Positions 25,879-33,972 of a stretch of 53,623 nucleotides of DNA are shown here, piece by piece. The first letter of the stretch is position 1; every line of letters starts with the position of its first letter. Source of the stretch: Polaribacter sp. GTDB taxonomy: Bacteria > Bacteroidota > Bacteroidia > Flavobacteriales > Flavobacteriaceae. The translations under genes and the position numbers were made by a program. The stretch is from NCBI GenBank assembly GCA_023254055.1, contig JALQYN010000050.1, forward strand, positions 1 to 53,623, written 5' to 3'. Below the pieces are notes generated by a model that worked only from the letters and a program-made list of their open reading frames with translations, was not told the origin of the DNA and did not search any database.

Positions 25879-27077
25879 ATACAAAACCAATTCTAGGATT
25901 AAAAGAAAATTGGGTTCAGTTTACAATCCTAGTTATTATCAACGCTTTTGTTGGCGGAATGATTGGATTAGAGCGCTCCATATTTCCGAAATTTGCCGAA
26001 CTTAAATTTGGTGTCGCTTCTAAAACAGCCATTTTATCTTTTATCATTGCATTCGGAATTACAAAAGCAATTACCAACTATTTTACCGGGAAATTGGCAA
26101 ATACATATGGGCGAAAAAATCTATTGATTTTAGGTTGGATTTTCGCACTTCCGATTCCGTTTATTTTAATAAATGCCTCGCATTGGAATTGGGTGATTTT
26201 TGCCAATGTTTTATTGGGAATCAATCAAGGATTAACATGGAGTAGTACTGTGGTAATGAAGATTGATTTGGTTGGAGAGAAAGATCGTGGTTTAGCAATG
26301 GGCATCAACGAATTTGCTGGTTATTTTGCTGTTGGAGTTGTTGCTTTTTTAACTGGAATTGTAGCTCAAAAGTATGGCATTACTCCGTATCCGTTTTATA
26401 TCGGAATTGGAATTTCTGTTGTTGGTTTAATCCTCTCAGTGTTATTTGTAAACGATACTCGGAAGTTTGTCAATCATGAACAAAAAAAGAATATTTCAGA
26501 TAGTTTAGACAATGTGTTTATTGAAACTACTTTTAAAAATAAAAATCTAAGTGCTATTACACAAGCCGGCTTGGTGAATAATTTAAACGACGGAATGATT
26601 TGGGGTTTATTACCCATTTTGTTAGTGGGTTTACAATTTGACACAAAAAGTATCGGTATTGTTGCCGCAGTGTATCCTTCTGTTTGGGGGATTGGACAAT
26701 TATTTACGGGAAGAATGTCTGATATCTACTCCAAAAAAAAGATGCTTTTTTGGGGAATGTTATTACAAGGTATTGCAATTATATCAATTGCTTTTGTCTC
26801 AGGTTTTTATGGTTTAGTTTTTATTGCTGCCATGTTAGGTTTAGGAACTGCATTGGTGTATCCAACATTCTTATCTTCAATAGCAGCAACCACTACTCCA
26901 ACTCAACGTGCAGAAAGTATTGGTGTATTCCGTTTGTGGCGTGATTTAGGCTATGCCATTGGCGCTATTTTATCTGGAGTTATCGCAGATCTATGGGGAA
27001 TTGAATATGCCATTATTACTATAGGAATCATCACTATTATTTCTTCTTTAGTAATTAGATTTAGAATGACAGAATAA
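25875..27077 (+). CDS. MFS transporter
   Basis: The 400-residue protein has twelve predicted membrane segments and the MFS loop motif GKLANTYGRKN (about 73-83). A related one, GRMSDIYSKKK, occurs in the second half. A conserved internal segment, DRGLAMGINEFAGY, follows the fourth helices. It resembles drug- or metabolite-efflux members of the family, with the substrate unknown. Translation is coupled to the GNAT-like gene by the ATGA overlap. A strong hairpin at 27081-27098 ends the operon. Confidence 0.88.
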   Translation: MNTKPILGLKENWVQFTILVIINAFVGGMIGLERSIFPKFAELKFGVASKTAILSFIIAFGITKAITNYFTGKLANTYGRKNLLILGWIFALPIPFILINASHWNWVIFANVLLGINQGLTWSSTVVMKIDLVGEKDRGLAMGINEFAGYFAVGVVAFLTGIVAQKYGITPYPFYIGIGISVVGLILSVLFVNDTRKFVNHEQKKNISDSLDNVFIETTFKNKNLSAITQAGLVNNLNDGMIWGLLPILLVGLQFDTKSIGIVAAVYPSVWGIGQLFTGRMSDIYSKKKMLFWGMLLQGIAIISIAFVSGFYGLVFIAAMLGLGTALVYPTFLSSIAATTTPTQRAESIGVFRLWRDLGYAIGAILSGVIADLWGIEYAIITIGIITIISSLVIRFRMTE

Positions 27078-27080
27078 AAA

Positions 27081-27098
27081 AACAGCCTTTCGGCTGTT
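27081..27098. terminator. Bidirectional terminator between MFS and XRE genes
   Basis: AACAGCC (27081-27087) pairs perfectly with GGCTGTT (27092-27098) across a TTTC loop, flanked by an A-run on the left and T-rich bases on the right. It lies between the convergent MFS and XRE genes and can end both transcripts. Confidence 0.8.
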
Positions 27099-27102
27099 CT
27101 TA

Positions 27103-27303
27103 TTAATCATTGTCTTCTAAAGTAAATATATTTTCTACGGGTTCATTAAATAACCTTGCTATTTTTAATGCTAGAACTGTGGAGGGCACATATTTTCCTT
27201 TTTCTATGGCATTTATAGATTGTCTAGTTACCCCTATTTTCTCTGCTAAATCTGCCTGCGTTAATTCGTGTATGGCTCTTTGTACTTTTAATCTATTCTT
27301 CAT
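27103..27303 (-). CDS. XRE-family transcriptional regulator
   Basis: The 66-residue protein is a single helix-turn-helix domain of the Cro/XRE type: LTQADLAEKIGVTRQSINAIEKG at about 14-36, then a dimer-type helix ending FNEPVENIF. It should bind DNA and probably controls its own unit. Its start lies inside the last codons of the upstream membrane gene (11-base overlap), so the two are translated together. Such small regulators encoded with a membrane protein are common in Bacteroidota. The signal they sense is generally unknown. Confidence 0.93.
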   Translation of the reverse strand: MKNRLKVQRAIHELTQADLAEKIGVTRQSINAIEKGKYVPSTVLALKIARLFNEPVENIFTLEDND

Positions 27304-27760
27304 GACTTAAATATTTATATTTTAATACACTAAATCGTATCACAAAAAACACCAATGTAGTAAACATATTAAAAAACAAGATGTGTAAAAAAGTCATATC
27401 ATATACAAACAGAATAGCAACTAATAGAATGCTATAATTAACAATCAACGCCCAAACCAATGAGTCTTTTCTAAGTTTATAAATAAACTCATCTTCAATT
27501 TTCTCTTTGGTAAACCCAACTAAAAAACCTCCAACAATAATAAAAACTGAAACTAGTTCATCAAAAATCCCATTTTCTACAATCTTAAAAAATGACCTCT
27601 TCCCAAAGATTTGGTTGTCATAAATTGAAAGCACTTTTACTTTTAAAAACTCGTCTGTTAAACCAGTTGCATAAATATACACACCTCCTAATAAACCTAA
27701 ACCAAACAATACCCAACCTAATTTTTTAAATTTGTTTGGCAATAAATAATTTGTTTCCAT
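27293..27760 (-). CDS. Four-helix membrane protein paired with XRE regulator
   Basis: The 155-residue protein has about four membrane segments (near 16-32, 67-83, 105-118 and 125-145) and no recognisable catalytic motif. It is unassigned. The 3' end overlaps the XRE start by 11 bases, so it is a possible sensor or partner of that regulator. A CAAATGTA element (TACATTTG on the minus strand, 27787-27794) lies about 27 bases upstream of its ATG as a possible promoter element, without a clear TTG partner. Confidence 0.75.
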   Translation of the reverse strand: METNYLLPNKFKKLGWVLFGLGLLGGVYIYATGLTDEFLKVKVLSIYDNQIFGKRSFFKIVENGIFDELVSVFIIVGGFLVGFTKEKIEDEFIYKLRKDSLVWALIVNYSILLVAILFVYDMTFLHILFFNMFTTLVFFVIRFSVLKYKYLSHEE

Positions 27761-27856
27761 AATCTTATAATTTTAGTATTACAATGCAAATGTAATAAAA
27801 ATTTTACATAAAGTATAGTTTTCTTTACTTTTTGTAAAAATAAAATTACTTTTGAA

Positions 27857-27891
27857 TAAAAATATAGGCAGTAATATAAGTTACTGCCTAT
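27857..27891 (-). terminator. Terminator of the symporter unit
   Basis: ATAGGCAGTAA (27864-27874) and TTACTGCCTAT (27881-27891) form a perfect 11-base-pair stem with a six-base loop. On the minus strand it is followed by a T-rich run, as expected for the end of the leftward symporter transcript. Confidence 0.8.
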
Positions 27892-27914
27892 GTCTCTATT
27901 CTATAAAAAAATGA

Positions 27915-29582
27915 TTAATGAATCAATTCTACTTTTCTTTTCATCGTGGTTTGTAAAAGAATTGCAATCCCCATTACCAATACACAGCCCAATAGATTCA
28001 GCCATAAATAAGGTAACCAATCTAATAAGAATACCCCTATAATTAAGATTTGAGTAATTAAAGCAGCAATAAATACAGCGTTACCCTTTACACATTTGAT
28101 AAAAAATGCCAATAAGAAGATTCCTAGTACATTTCCATAAAAAATGGAGCCAATAATATTGACTAATTGAATTAAATTATCAAATAAATTGGCTACACAT
28201 GCCACTAAAATGGCTAGAATTCCCCAACCTAAGGTAAACCATTTAGACATTTTTACATAATGCTCTTCTGTTTTTTCTTCTTTTACATTTCTTTTATATA
28301 AATCTATGGCTGTAGTAGAAGCCAATGCATTTAATTCTGAAGCTGTTGATGACATGGCTGCTGATAATATAACGGCCAATAATAATCCGATTAAACCTCT
28401 TGGTAAATTATTTAAGATAAAGTGAATAAATACATAATCTTTATCATTTGTTTCAACAGAATCATCTGCTTTTGAAATTATAACTTTAGCTTGTTCTTTT
28501 AAAGCAACACTCTTAATCTCTAATTCTTTTATTCGGTTTTTATCTTCTAGTTGAACCCCATCTAAAACCAATGCTTTTTTATCATTTTCAATTTCTCGAT
28601 ATTGATTTTCTAGCGCTTTGTATTCTGAAGCATATTTAGAATTGATTACAACTTCATTAGCTTTCGGGTTAAAGTTTAATGGCGCAGCATTGAACTGATA
28701 AAACACAAAAACCATTACACCAACTAGTAGAATAAAAAATTGCATCGGCACTTTTAACAAGCCGTTAAACAACAAGCCTAACTGACTTTCTCTAATAGAT
28801 TTTCCAGACAAATAGCGTTGAACCTGACTTTGATCTGTTCCGAAATAAGACAACATTAAAAATGTCCCACCTAAAAAACCTGTCCAAACGGTATATCTAT
28901 TTGATAAATCAAACGAAAAATCGAGTACTTTCATTTTACCACTAGCTCCAGCAATATCGAGTGCTTTAGAAAAGGAAATATCATGTGGTAATTTGTCGAT
29001 AATCATAAAAAAGGCAACAAACATACCAATAAAGATGATAAACATTTGCTGCTTCTGAGTCACATTTACTGCTTTTGTTCCTCCAGAAACTGTATAAATA
29101 ATCACCAATACTCCAATAATAATATTCAGCGAAACCAAATCCCAGCCCAACACTGCAGATAAAATAATAGCTGGAGCAAAAATGGTAATTCCTGCTGCCA
29201 ATCCACGTTGCACTAAAAATAAAATGGCTGCCAAAGTTCTTGTTTTTAAATCAAACCGTCCTTCTAAATATTCGTAAGCAGTATAGACTTTTAATCGATG
29301 ATAAATAGGGATAAAGACTAGGCAAATAATTACCATTGCTATCGGCAATCCGAAGTAAAACTGCACAAACCCCATTCCGCTATGAAATGCTTGTCCCGGT
29401 GTAGATAAAAAGGTAATTGCAGAGGCTTGTGTTGCCATCACAGACAACCCAATGGTCCACCACTTTGTGTCGTTTCCTCCTTTGATATAATCTTGTACGC
29501 TGGTATTTCTAGTTTTATAAGCACCATAAATAACAATGAATGATAAGGTAACAGAAAGTACAATCCAATCTAAGATTTCCAT
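27915..29582 (-). CDS. Sodium:solute symporter (SSS family)
   Basis: The 555-residue inner-membrane protein has about thirteen segments and the SSS landmarks GLSVMATQASAITFLSTPG (45-63) and TVSGGTKAV (164-172). It uses the sodium gradient to import an organic solute that cannot be named from sequence. Between two membrane segments lies an unusual charged insert of about 80 residues (301-382), rich in Glu and Lys with a coiled-coil look. A 35-residue membrane peptide is encoded just upstream (29594-29701), and a PIG-L deacetylase gene lies upstream of that. The group is often found together in Bacteroidota as I recall it, suggesting uptake of an acylated or amino-sugar-related compound. Confidence 0.9.
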   Translation of the reverse strand: MEILDWIVLSVTLSFIVIYGAYKTRNTSVQDYIKGGNDTKWWTIGLSVMATQASAITFLSTPGQAFHSGMGFVQFYFGLPIAMVIICLVFIPIYHRLKVYTAYEYLEGRFDLKTRTLAAILFLVQRGLAAGITIFAPAIILSAVLGWDLVSLNIIIGVLVIIYTVSGGTKAVNVTQKQQMFIIFIGMFVAFFMIIDKLPHDISFSKALDIAGASGKMKVLDFSFDLSNRYTVWTGFLGGTFLMLSYFGTDQSQVQRYLSGKSIRESQLGLLFNGLLKVPMQFFILLVGVMVFVFYQFNAAPLNFNPKANEVVINSKYASEYKALENQYREIENDKKALVLDGVQLEDKNRIKELEIKSVALKEQAKVIISKADDSVETNDKDYVFIHFILNNLPRGLIGLLLAVILSAAMSSTASELNALASTTAIDLYKRNVKEEKTEEHYVKMSKWFTLGWGILAILVACVANLFDNLIQLVNIIGSIFYGNVLGIFLLAFFIKCVKGNAVFIAALITQILIIGVFLLDWLPYLWLNLLGCVLVMGIAILLQTTMKRKVELIH

Positions 29583-29593
29583 AATTTATAGGC

Positions 29594-29701
29594 TTAATTT
29601 GAAAAATAAGTAGTGATAAAATAAAACAAGATGATATATATAAAGTTAGCAATTAACACTAAACTGTAAATCTTTTTCCAAGGACGTTTTTCTGCTTCCA
29701 T
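29594..29701 (-). CDS. 35-residue single-span membrane peptide
   Basis: A short frame of 35 codons starts at an ATG at 29699-29701 and ends at a TAA 11 bases before the symporter ATG. The product is basic at the N-terminus (M-E-A-E-K-R-P-W-K-K) and then has one hydrophobic span (about 12-31), ending Y-F-S-N. The positive-inside rule puts the N-terminus in the cytosol. Its placement just ahead of the symporter recalls small partner proteins of other SSS transporters, such as YjcH beside ActP, although it is much shorter and not related by sequence. I infer a partner or stabiliser role. Confidence 0.68.
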   Translation of the reverse strand: MEAEKRPWKKIYSLVLIANFIYIILFYFITTYFSN

Positions 29702-29720
29702 ATCTGTTGTTTTATTTTAG

Positions 29721-29809
29721 TGTCACTTCGAGTGATTTTTGTAAAAAATTGTATCGAGAAGTATTTGTTCTCGATACAAAATAGTTTCACTATTTCACTC
29801 GAACTGACA
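29721..29809. repeat. Dispersed nested inverted repeat (TGTCACTTCGAGTGA type)
   Basis: The outer arms TGTCACTTCGAGTGA (29721-29735) and TCACTCGAACTGACA (29795-29809) pair almost perfectly. The inner arms TTGTATCGAGAA (29749-29760) and TTCTCGATACAA (29768-29779) pair exactly, so the element folds into a long two-part hairpin. The same design occurs at 36927-37028. It fills the gap between the PIG-L gene and the small membrane peptide gene. Confidence 0.8.
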
Positions 29810-29814
29810 TTTTA

Positions 29815-32346
29815 TTACTCTTTAATTTCAGTTTGCTTCTGAATGTTTTCTTTTCCTATAGACAACATATTTGCAAAAAGTTTATAAGCTCCCGAAACCC
29901 CAGCTGGCAATTCTCTAAAGAAACTTAATCCTGTATAAATATAATGTCCTTTTCCGTGTTTTGCAACTAATAAACTTCCATTTCTAGCGGGTTCTCCTTT
30001 GTCGTTCATCGATAGAATTGGTGTAAATTCTTTTCCCCAAGAATTCGGAAAATACAATCCGCGTTCTTGTACCCAACCCTCAAAATCTGATGCTTCTATT
30101 TTATTTGGAAAATTCAACAACGAATGGTCTTTTGCCAGCATTCTAACAGGCGCGGTTTCATCAGTCACACGGTCTCTAGAAATGTTTAATTTGTAAGGCG
30201 CTCCAACATCAATACCACCTCTTCCACTCGTATTGTATTGTACAATCATATTTCCGCCCTTTTCAACATAATCTAACAAGAATTTTTGCTTGAATTTTAA
30301 TGCATCAACAGTATTATATGCTCTAACTCCTAAAACAACTGCATCAAATTTATGCAAATTTTCTTCATTGATTTCATTAGGATCAATAGTAATTACATTG
30401 TATCCTATTTGACGCAAACTTTCTGGAACTACATCTCCTGCTCCTGCAATATAACCGATAAAGCTACCATTTTTATGAATGTTTAATCGTACAATTTTTG
30501 CTTCAGAATTTAACAACACAGATTGTTTCGGAATGTGACTGTAATTGATTTCTACCAATTCTTTTGAATACGTTTTTCCATCTACAGTAGCAACACTCGT
30601 TAAAAGTCCTTCAGATTGATTTGCTGGCGGTGTTACCATAAAATCTACCGTTACATTATCTCCTTTTTGTGTGATTGAAAACGGAATCTGTTTTGGCGAA
30701 ATTTTCCAATTAGTTGGAACTTGTAAACTAACAAAACCGTTTATATTGTTTTTTCCTGCTCTTACTGAAACTTGCACTTTCTGCGGAGTATCATCCGAAA
30801 AAAGAATCACTTTGTTATTTAGTTTTGTAGTTACTTCTGGCAATACCTCAAACGGTTCGTAAATCTCACCGATATCACTTTTAGAATATCGATAAACCAC
30901 ATTTTTTGTAAAAGTAATATCGTGTTCCCAAATATTTAAATGAAATTCAATTTGCAAAGGTCTATCAGATTCTGGTTTTCCAATTTGCAATGGATCTTTT
31001 ACAGCATACATTCCTAAGGTTCCTTTGTTTTGCAACCAATACGGATCTGAATATGCTTTATTTTTTAACTGAATTTTGTCAGTAAGATTAACACGAACAT
31101 TATTTTCTAACTGTTTTTCTGGAGTTTTTACCAAGCGGATGCCATTACCAACAATGCTGTATGAATCAAAAAATGTAGTGATATCACTTCTATTCAAAAC
31201 CTCAATTTTTATATCTACATTTCCGTTTGGTGTTGTAGAAGCACTTGTTGCAGAAACTTCTAAATACAATCCTGCTGTTGCTTCAATTATTTCTTTGATT
31301 TGTTTGAGTTTGATTTCTCTCCAGTGATTATCCTCTAATAATTGAATTTTATCATAAGCATTTAACAAGGCAGGCACATGTTTAGACGGATTTGCAAAAT
31401 CAAAATTTTTCTCTACATCATACAAAATAGCACCAATTTCTCCACCGCCTTTTATCCGATTCCATGTAGTATTAATTCCAGAAAAAATGTCGGATACATC
31501 TTTGGGTTTGTCTCCTTTCAAAAACTCAACATATTCAAGTTGAGCTCCTCTAGTTGTTAATCTACCAAAACCTTGACATAAATGTTGGCTACTTGCCAAC
31601 GCTGCAACTTCGTTATTTGACAATCCTTTTAACGGATAATACACACCCACATCAAATCCGGTTAACTTCCCCTCAGTTGCTTTTTTAAATTCTGCTTCGT
31701 TGCTATAAAAAAAGCGACCTGTATTAAAAAACAAACGCTTAGGCTGCCAAGTTTCTGTATGCTTTAATTGGCCCGTATATTTTGTTGCATCATTGGCTAA
31801 ATCAAATGCTTCTACACTTAATAATGCTGAAGTGGTATGATGACCATGGGTAGTTCCAGGAGTTCTATGATCAAACCTGTTGATAATTACATCAGGTTTA
31901 AACCTTCTAATTGCCCAAACCACATCGCTCAAAACTTTGTCTTTTTCCCAAAACTCTAAGGTTTCTTTTGGATGTTTTGAATAGCCAAAATCATTGGCTC
32001 TTGTAAAGAACTGTTCTCCTCCATCAATTTTTCTAGCAGCTAATAACTCTTGAGTTCTAATGAGTCCTAATAACTCTCTAATTTCTGGACCAATTAAGTT
32101 TTGACCTCCATCTCCTCTTGTTAAAGATAAATAAGCTGTTCTCGCTTTTTCATGATTTGACAAATATGAAATTAAGCGTGTGTTTTCATCATCTGGATGC
32201 GCAGCAATGTATAAAGCAGATCCTAAAAAATTTAATTTCTGTATTTTTTCGTAAATCTGATTTGATGTTAATTTTTGAGGTTTTTGTGCAAGCATTAGCA
32301 CCGAAAAAAGCAGTGCAACAATTGTGAAATAGGTATACTTCTTCAT
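29815..32346 (-). CDS. PIG-L family deacetylase, large exported form
   Basis: The 843-residue protein has a signal peptide (1-20, MLAQ) and an N-terminal PIG-L/LmbE domain with the zinc motif AHPDD (49-53) and the second motif HGHH (167-170), so it likely removes acetyl groups from an N-acetyl-sugar-like substrate. A long beta-rich middle (about 350-600) resembles galactose-binding or NEW3-type modules. The C-terminal part (about 610-830) has a ThuA-like, glutamine-amidotransferase-type fold (FDAVVLGVRAYNT, GGNMIVQYNTSG). It should act in the periplasm or at the surface. A sodium:solute symporter gene follows. Confidence 0.88.
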   Translation of the reverse strand: MKKYTYFTIVALLFSVLMLAQKPQKLTSNQIYEKIQKLNFLGSALYIAAHPDDENTRLISYLSNHEKARTAYLSLTRGDGGQNLIGPEIRELLGLIRTQELLAARKIDGGEQFFTRANDFGYSKHPKETLEFWEKDKVLSDVVWAIRRFKPDVIINRFDHRTPGTTHGHHTTSALLSVEAFDLANDATKYTGQLKHTETWQPKRLFFNTGRFFYSNEAEFKKATEGKLTGFDVGVYYPLKGLSNNEVAALASSQHLCQGFGRLTTRGAQLEYVEFLKGDKPKDVSDIFSGINTTWNRIKGGGEIGAILYDVEKNFDFANPSKHVPALLNAYDKIQLLEDNHWREIKLKQIKEIIEATAGLYLEVSATSASTTPNGNVDIKIEVLNRSDITTFFDSYSIVGNGIRLVKTPEKQLENNVRVNLTDKIQLKNKAYSDPYWLQNKGTLGMYAVKDPLQIGKPESDRPLQIEFHLNIWEHDITFTKNVVYRYSKSDIGEIYEPFEVLPEVTTKLNNKVILFSDDTPQKVQVSVRAGKNNINGFVSLQVPTNWKISPKQIPFSITQKGDNVTVDFMVTPPANQSEGLLTSVATVDGKTYSKELVEINYSHIPKQSVLLNSEAKIVRLNIHKNGSFIGYIAGAGDVVPESLRQIGYNVITIDPNEINEENLHKFDAVVLGVRAYNTVDALKFKQKFLLDYVEKGGNMIVQYNTSGRGGIDVGAPYKLNISRDRVTDETAPVRMLAKDHSLLNFPNKIEASDFEGWVQERGLYFPNSWGKEFTPILSMNDKGEPARNGSLLVAKHGKGHYIYTGLSFFRELPAGVSGAYKLFANMLSIGKENIQKQTEIKE

Positions 32347-32501
32347 TAAAAAGTCTTTAAAAAGTCAAAACAAATATAGTATTTATATACAACGGTCTGT
32401 GTTCTTCAAAAAGCATTAACATAATTATAACGTTTCTTTACTTCATTAAAAACCCGTTAAAAACTGTTGATAAATATATTTTTAAAATCACTTATTTAGA
32501 A

Positions 32502-32509
32502 TATATTTG
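32502..32509 (+). promoter_or_regulatory. Possible dnaN promoter -7 element
   Basis: TATATTTG at 32502-32509 matches the -7 consensus, and a weak T-rich element lies about 17-19 bases upstream without the expected TTG. If used, the dnaN mRNA has a 5' leader of about 65 bases. Confidence 0.4.
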
Positions 32510-32581
32510 TAGTTCATATCTTTTTTGAAAATCTAAATATGAAGTAGTTGACTTTTTAGTCTTTACCTTAAAACAACATTA

Positions 32582-33700
32582 ATGAAATTTATAGTATCAA
32601 GTTCGCAATTATTAAAACAACTTCAAGTACTTGGAGGTGTAATTAATAGTAACAATACATTACCTATTTTAGATAATTTCTTATTTGAATTGTCAGAAAA
32701 CGAATTAAAAGTTTCTGCATCAGATTTAGAAACCACCATGAGTGCTATTGTAGAAGTAGAATCTGACTCAAAAGGGTCTATTGCTGTTTCTGCACGCTTG
32801 TTATTAGATACTTTAAAAACATTTCCAGACCAACCTTTAACATTTAAAACTGAAGGTGAAAGCACTATTGAAATCAGTTCTGATCAAGGAAAATACGACA
32901 TGGCATTTTTTAGTGGTGATGAATTTCCAAAAGCAGTTTCTTTAGCTGCGCCAAGTAGCACTGTTATTCCGTCTGATATATTAGCAAACGCTATATCTAA
33001 AACCATTTTTGCTGCTGGTAACGATGATTTACGCCCGGTGATGAGCGGCGTATTTTTTCAGTTTAGTCCAGAGAGTTTAACCTTTGTAGCTACTGATGCA
33101 CACAAATTGGTAAAATATACACGTACGGATGTTACTGCCAATGAAAGTGCAGAATTTATCATGCCAAAAAAACCATTGAACTTATTAAAAGGAATTTTAA
33201 ATGGTTCTGATAGTGATGTTTCTATAGAATACAACAACTCAAATGCAAAGTTTACATTTGACAACTTTGTATTGGTTTGTAGATTGATTGACGGAAAATA
33301 TCCAAATTACGAAGCGGTTATCCCAAAAGAGAATCCAAATAAATTAACGGTTGATAGAGCTTCCTTTTTAAACTCTGTAAAACGTGTGTCTATTTTCTCT
33401 AGCAAAACAACACACCAAATTAGATTGAAAATGGCAGGAACAGAATTGAATATTTCTGCTGAAGATTTAGATTATGCAAACAAAGCAGACGAACGTTTGA
33501 GCTGTGATTATCATGGAGACGATATGCAAATAGGCTTTAACTCGCGTTTTTTAAGCGAAATGTTAACCAACTTAAACTCTAATGATATTTTAATAGAAAT
33601 GTCGTTACCAAACAGAGCCGGAATCTTAACCCCTATTGACGGAACAGACGAAGGAGAGCATGTTACCATGTTGGTGATGCCTGTGATGTTGAATTCATAA
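32582..33700 (+). CDS. dnaN: DNA polymerase III sliding clamp (beta subunit)
   Basis: The 372-residue protein is the ring-shaped clamp that tethers DNA polymerase III to DNA. Three equal domains are visible: about 1-120 (opening MKFIVSSSQLLKQLQVLGGV, then LPILDNF), 125-245 (with GNDDLRPVMSGVFF and ATDAHKLV) and 250-372 (ending HVTMLVMPVMLN). Length is normal. It is monocistronic, followed by a dispersed repeat and a terminator. In other flavobacteria I recall it near gldG; here the two are about 11 kb apart. Overlap of the last residues with the clamp consensus (PVML) is intact. Confidence 0.97.
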   Translation: MKFIVSSSQLLKQLQVLGGVINSNNTLPILDNFLFELSENELKVSASDLETTMSAIVEVESDSKGSIAVSARLLLDTLKTFPDQPLTFKTEGESTIEISSDQGKYDMAFFSGDEFPKAVSLAAPSSTVIPSDILANAISKTIFAAGNDDLRPVMSGVFFQFSPESLTFVATDAHKLVKYTRTDVTANESAEFIMPKKPLNLLKGILNGSDSDVSIEYNNSNAKFTFDNFVLVCRLIDGKYPNYEAVIPKENPNKLTVDRASFLNSVKRVSIFSSKTTHQIRLKMAGTELNISAEDLDYANKADERLSCDYHGDDMQIGFNSRFLSEMLTNLNSNDILIEMSLPNRAGILTPIDGTDEGEHVTMLVMPVMLNS

Positions 33701-33708
33701 TAATTGTC

Positions 33709-33752
33709 ATTCCTGCCTTTCGACTCCGCTCAAGATAAACTCTGGCAGGAAT
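33709..33752. repeat. Dispersed hairpin repeat (ATTCCTGCC type)
   Basis: ATTCCTGCC (33709-33717) pairs perfectly with GGCAGGAAT (33744-33752) around a spacer containing CGACTCCGCTC, and is preceded by TGTC. It resembles the flavobacterial extragenic elements at 15270-15321 and 29721-29809, in that a TGTCA start is followed by hairpin arms. It lies between the dnaN stop and its terminator. Confidence 0.65.
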
Positions 33753-33765
33753 CTATATACTATTT

Positions 33766-33797
33766 AAAAGCGTCGTTTAAGTACGATGCTTTTTTTT
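33766..33797 (+). terminator. dnaN terminator
   Basis: AAAAGCGTCGT (33766-33776) pairs with ACGATGCTTTT (33783-33793), with one imperfect pair, and is followed by a run of T residues. Confidence 0.75.
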
Positions 33798-33972
33798 GAA
33801 CTTATAATTCATGAGAAAAAAAATAACTAGCAATGATTAAATTCTTTCGAAAAATTAGACAAAAAATAATATTGAGCGAGTATATAAATATTTGTTAAAG
33901 CTGATAAAAGTCAATGTTTATTATTCATAAAGTAAATATCTTTACAGAAGTAAACATTACATCAAAGACATT

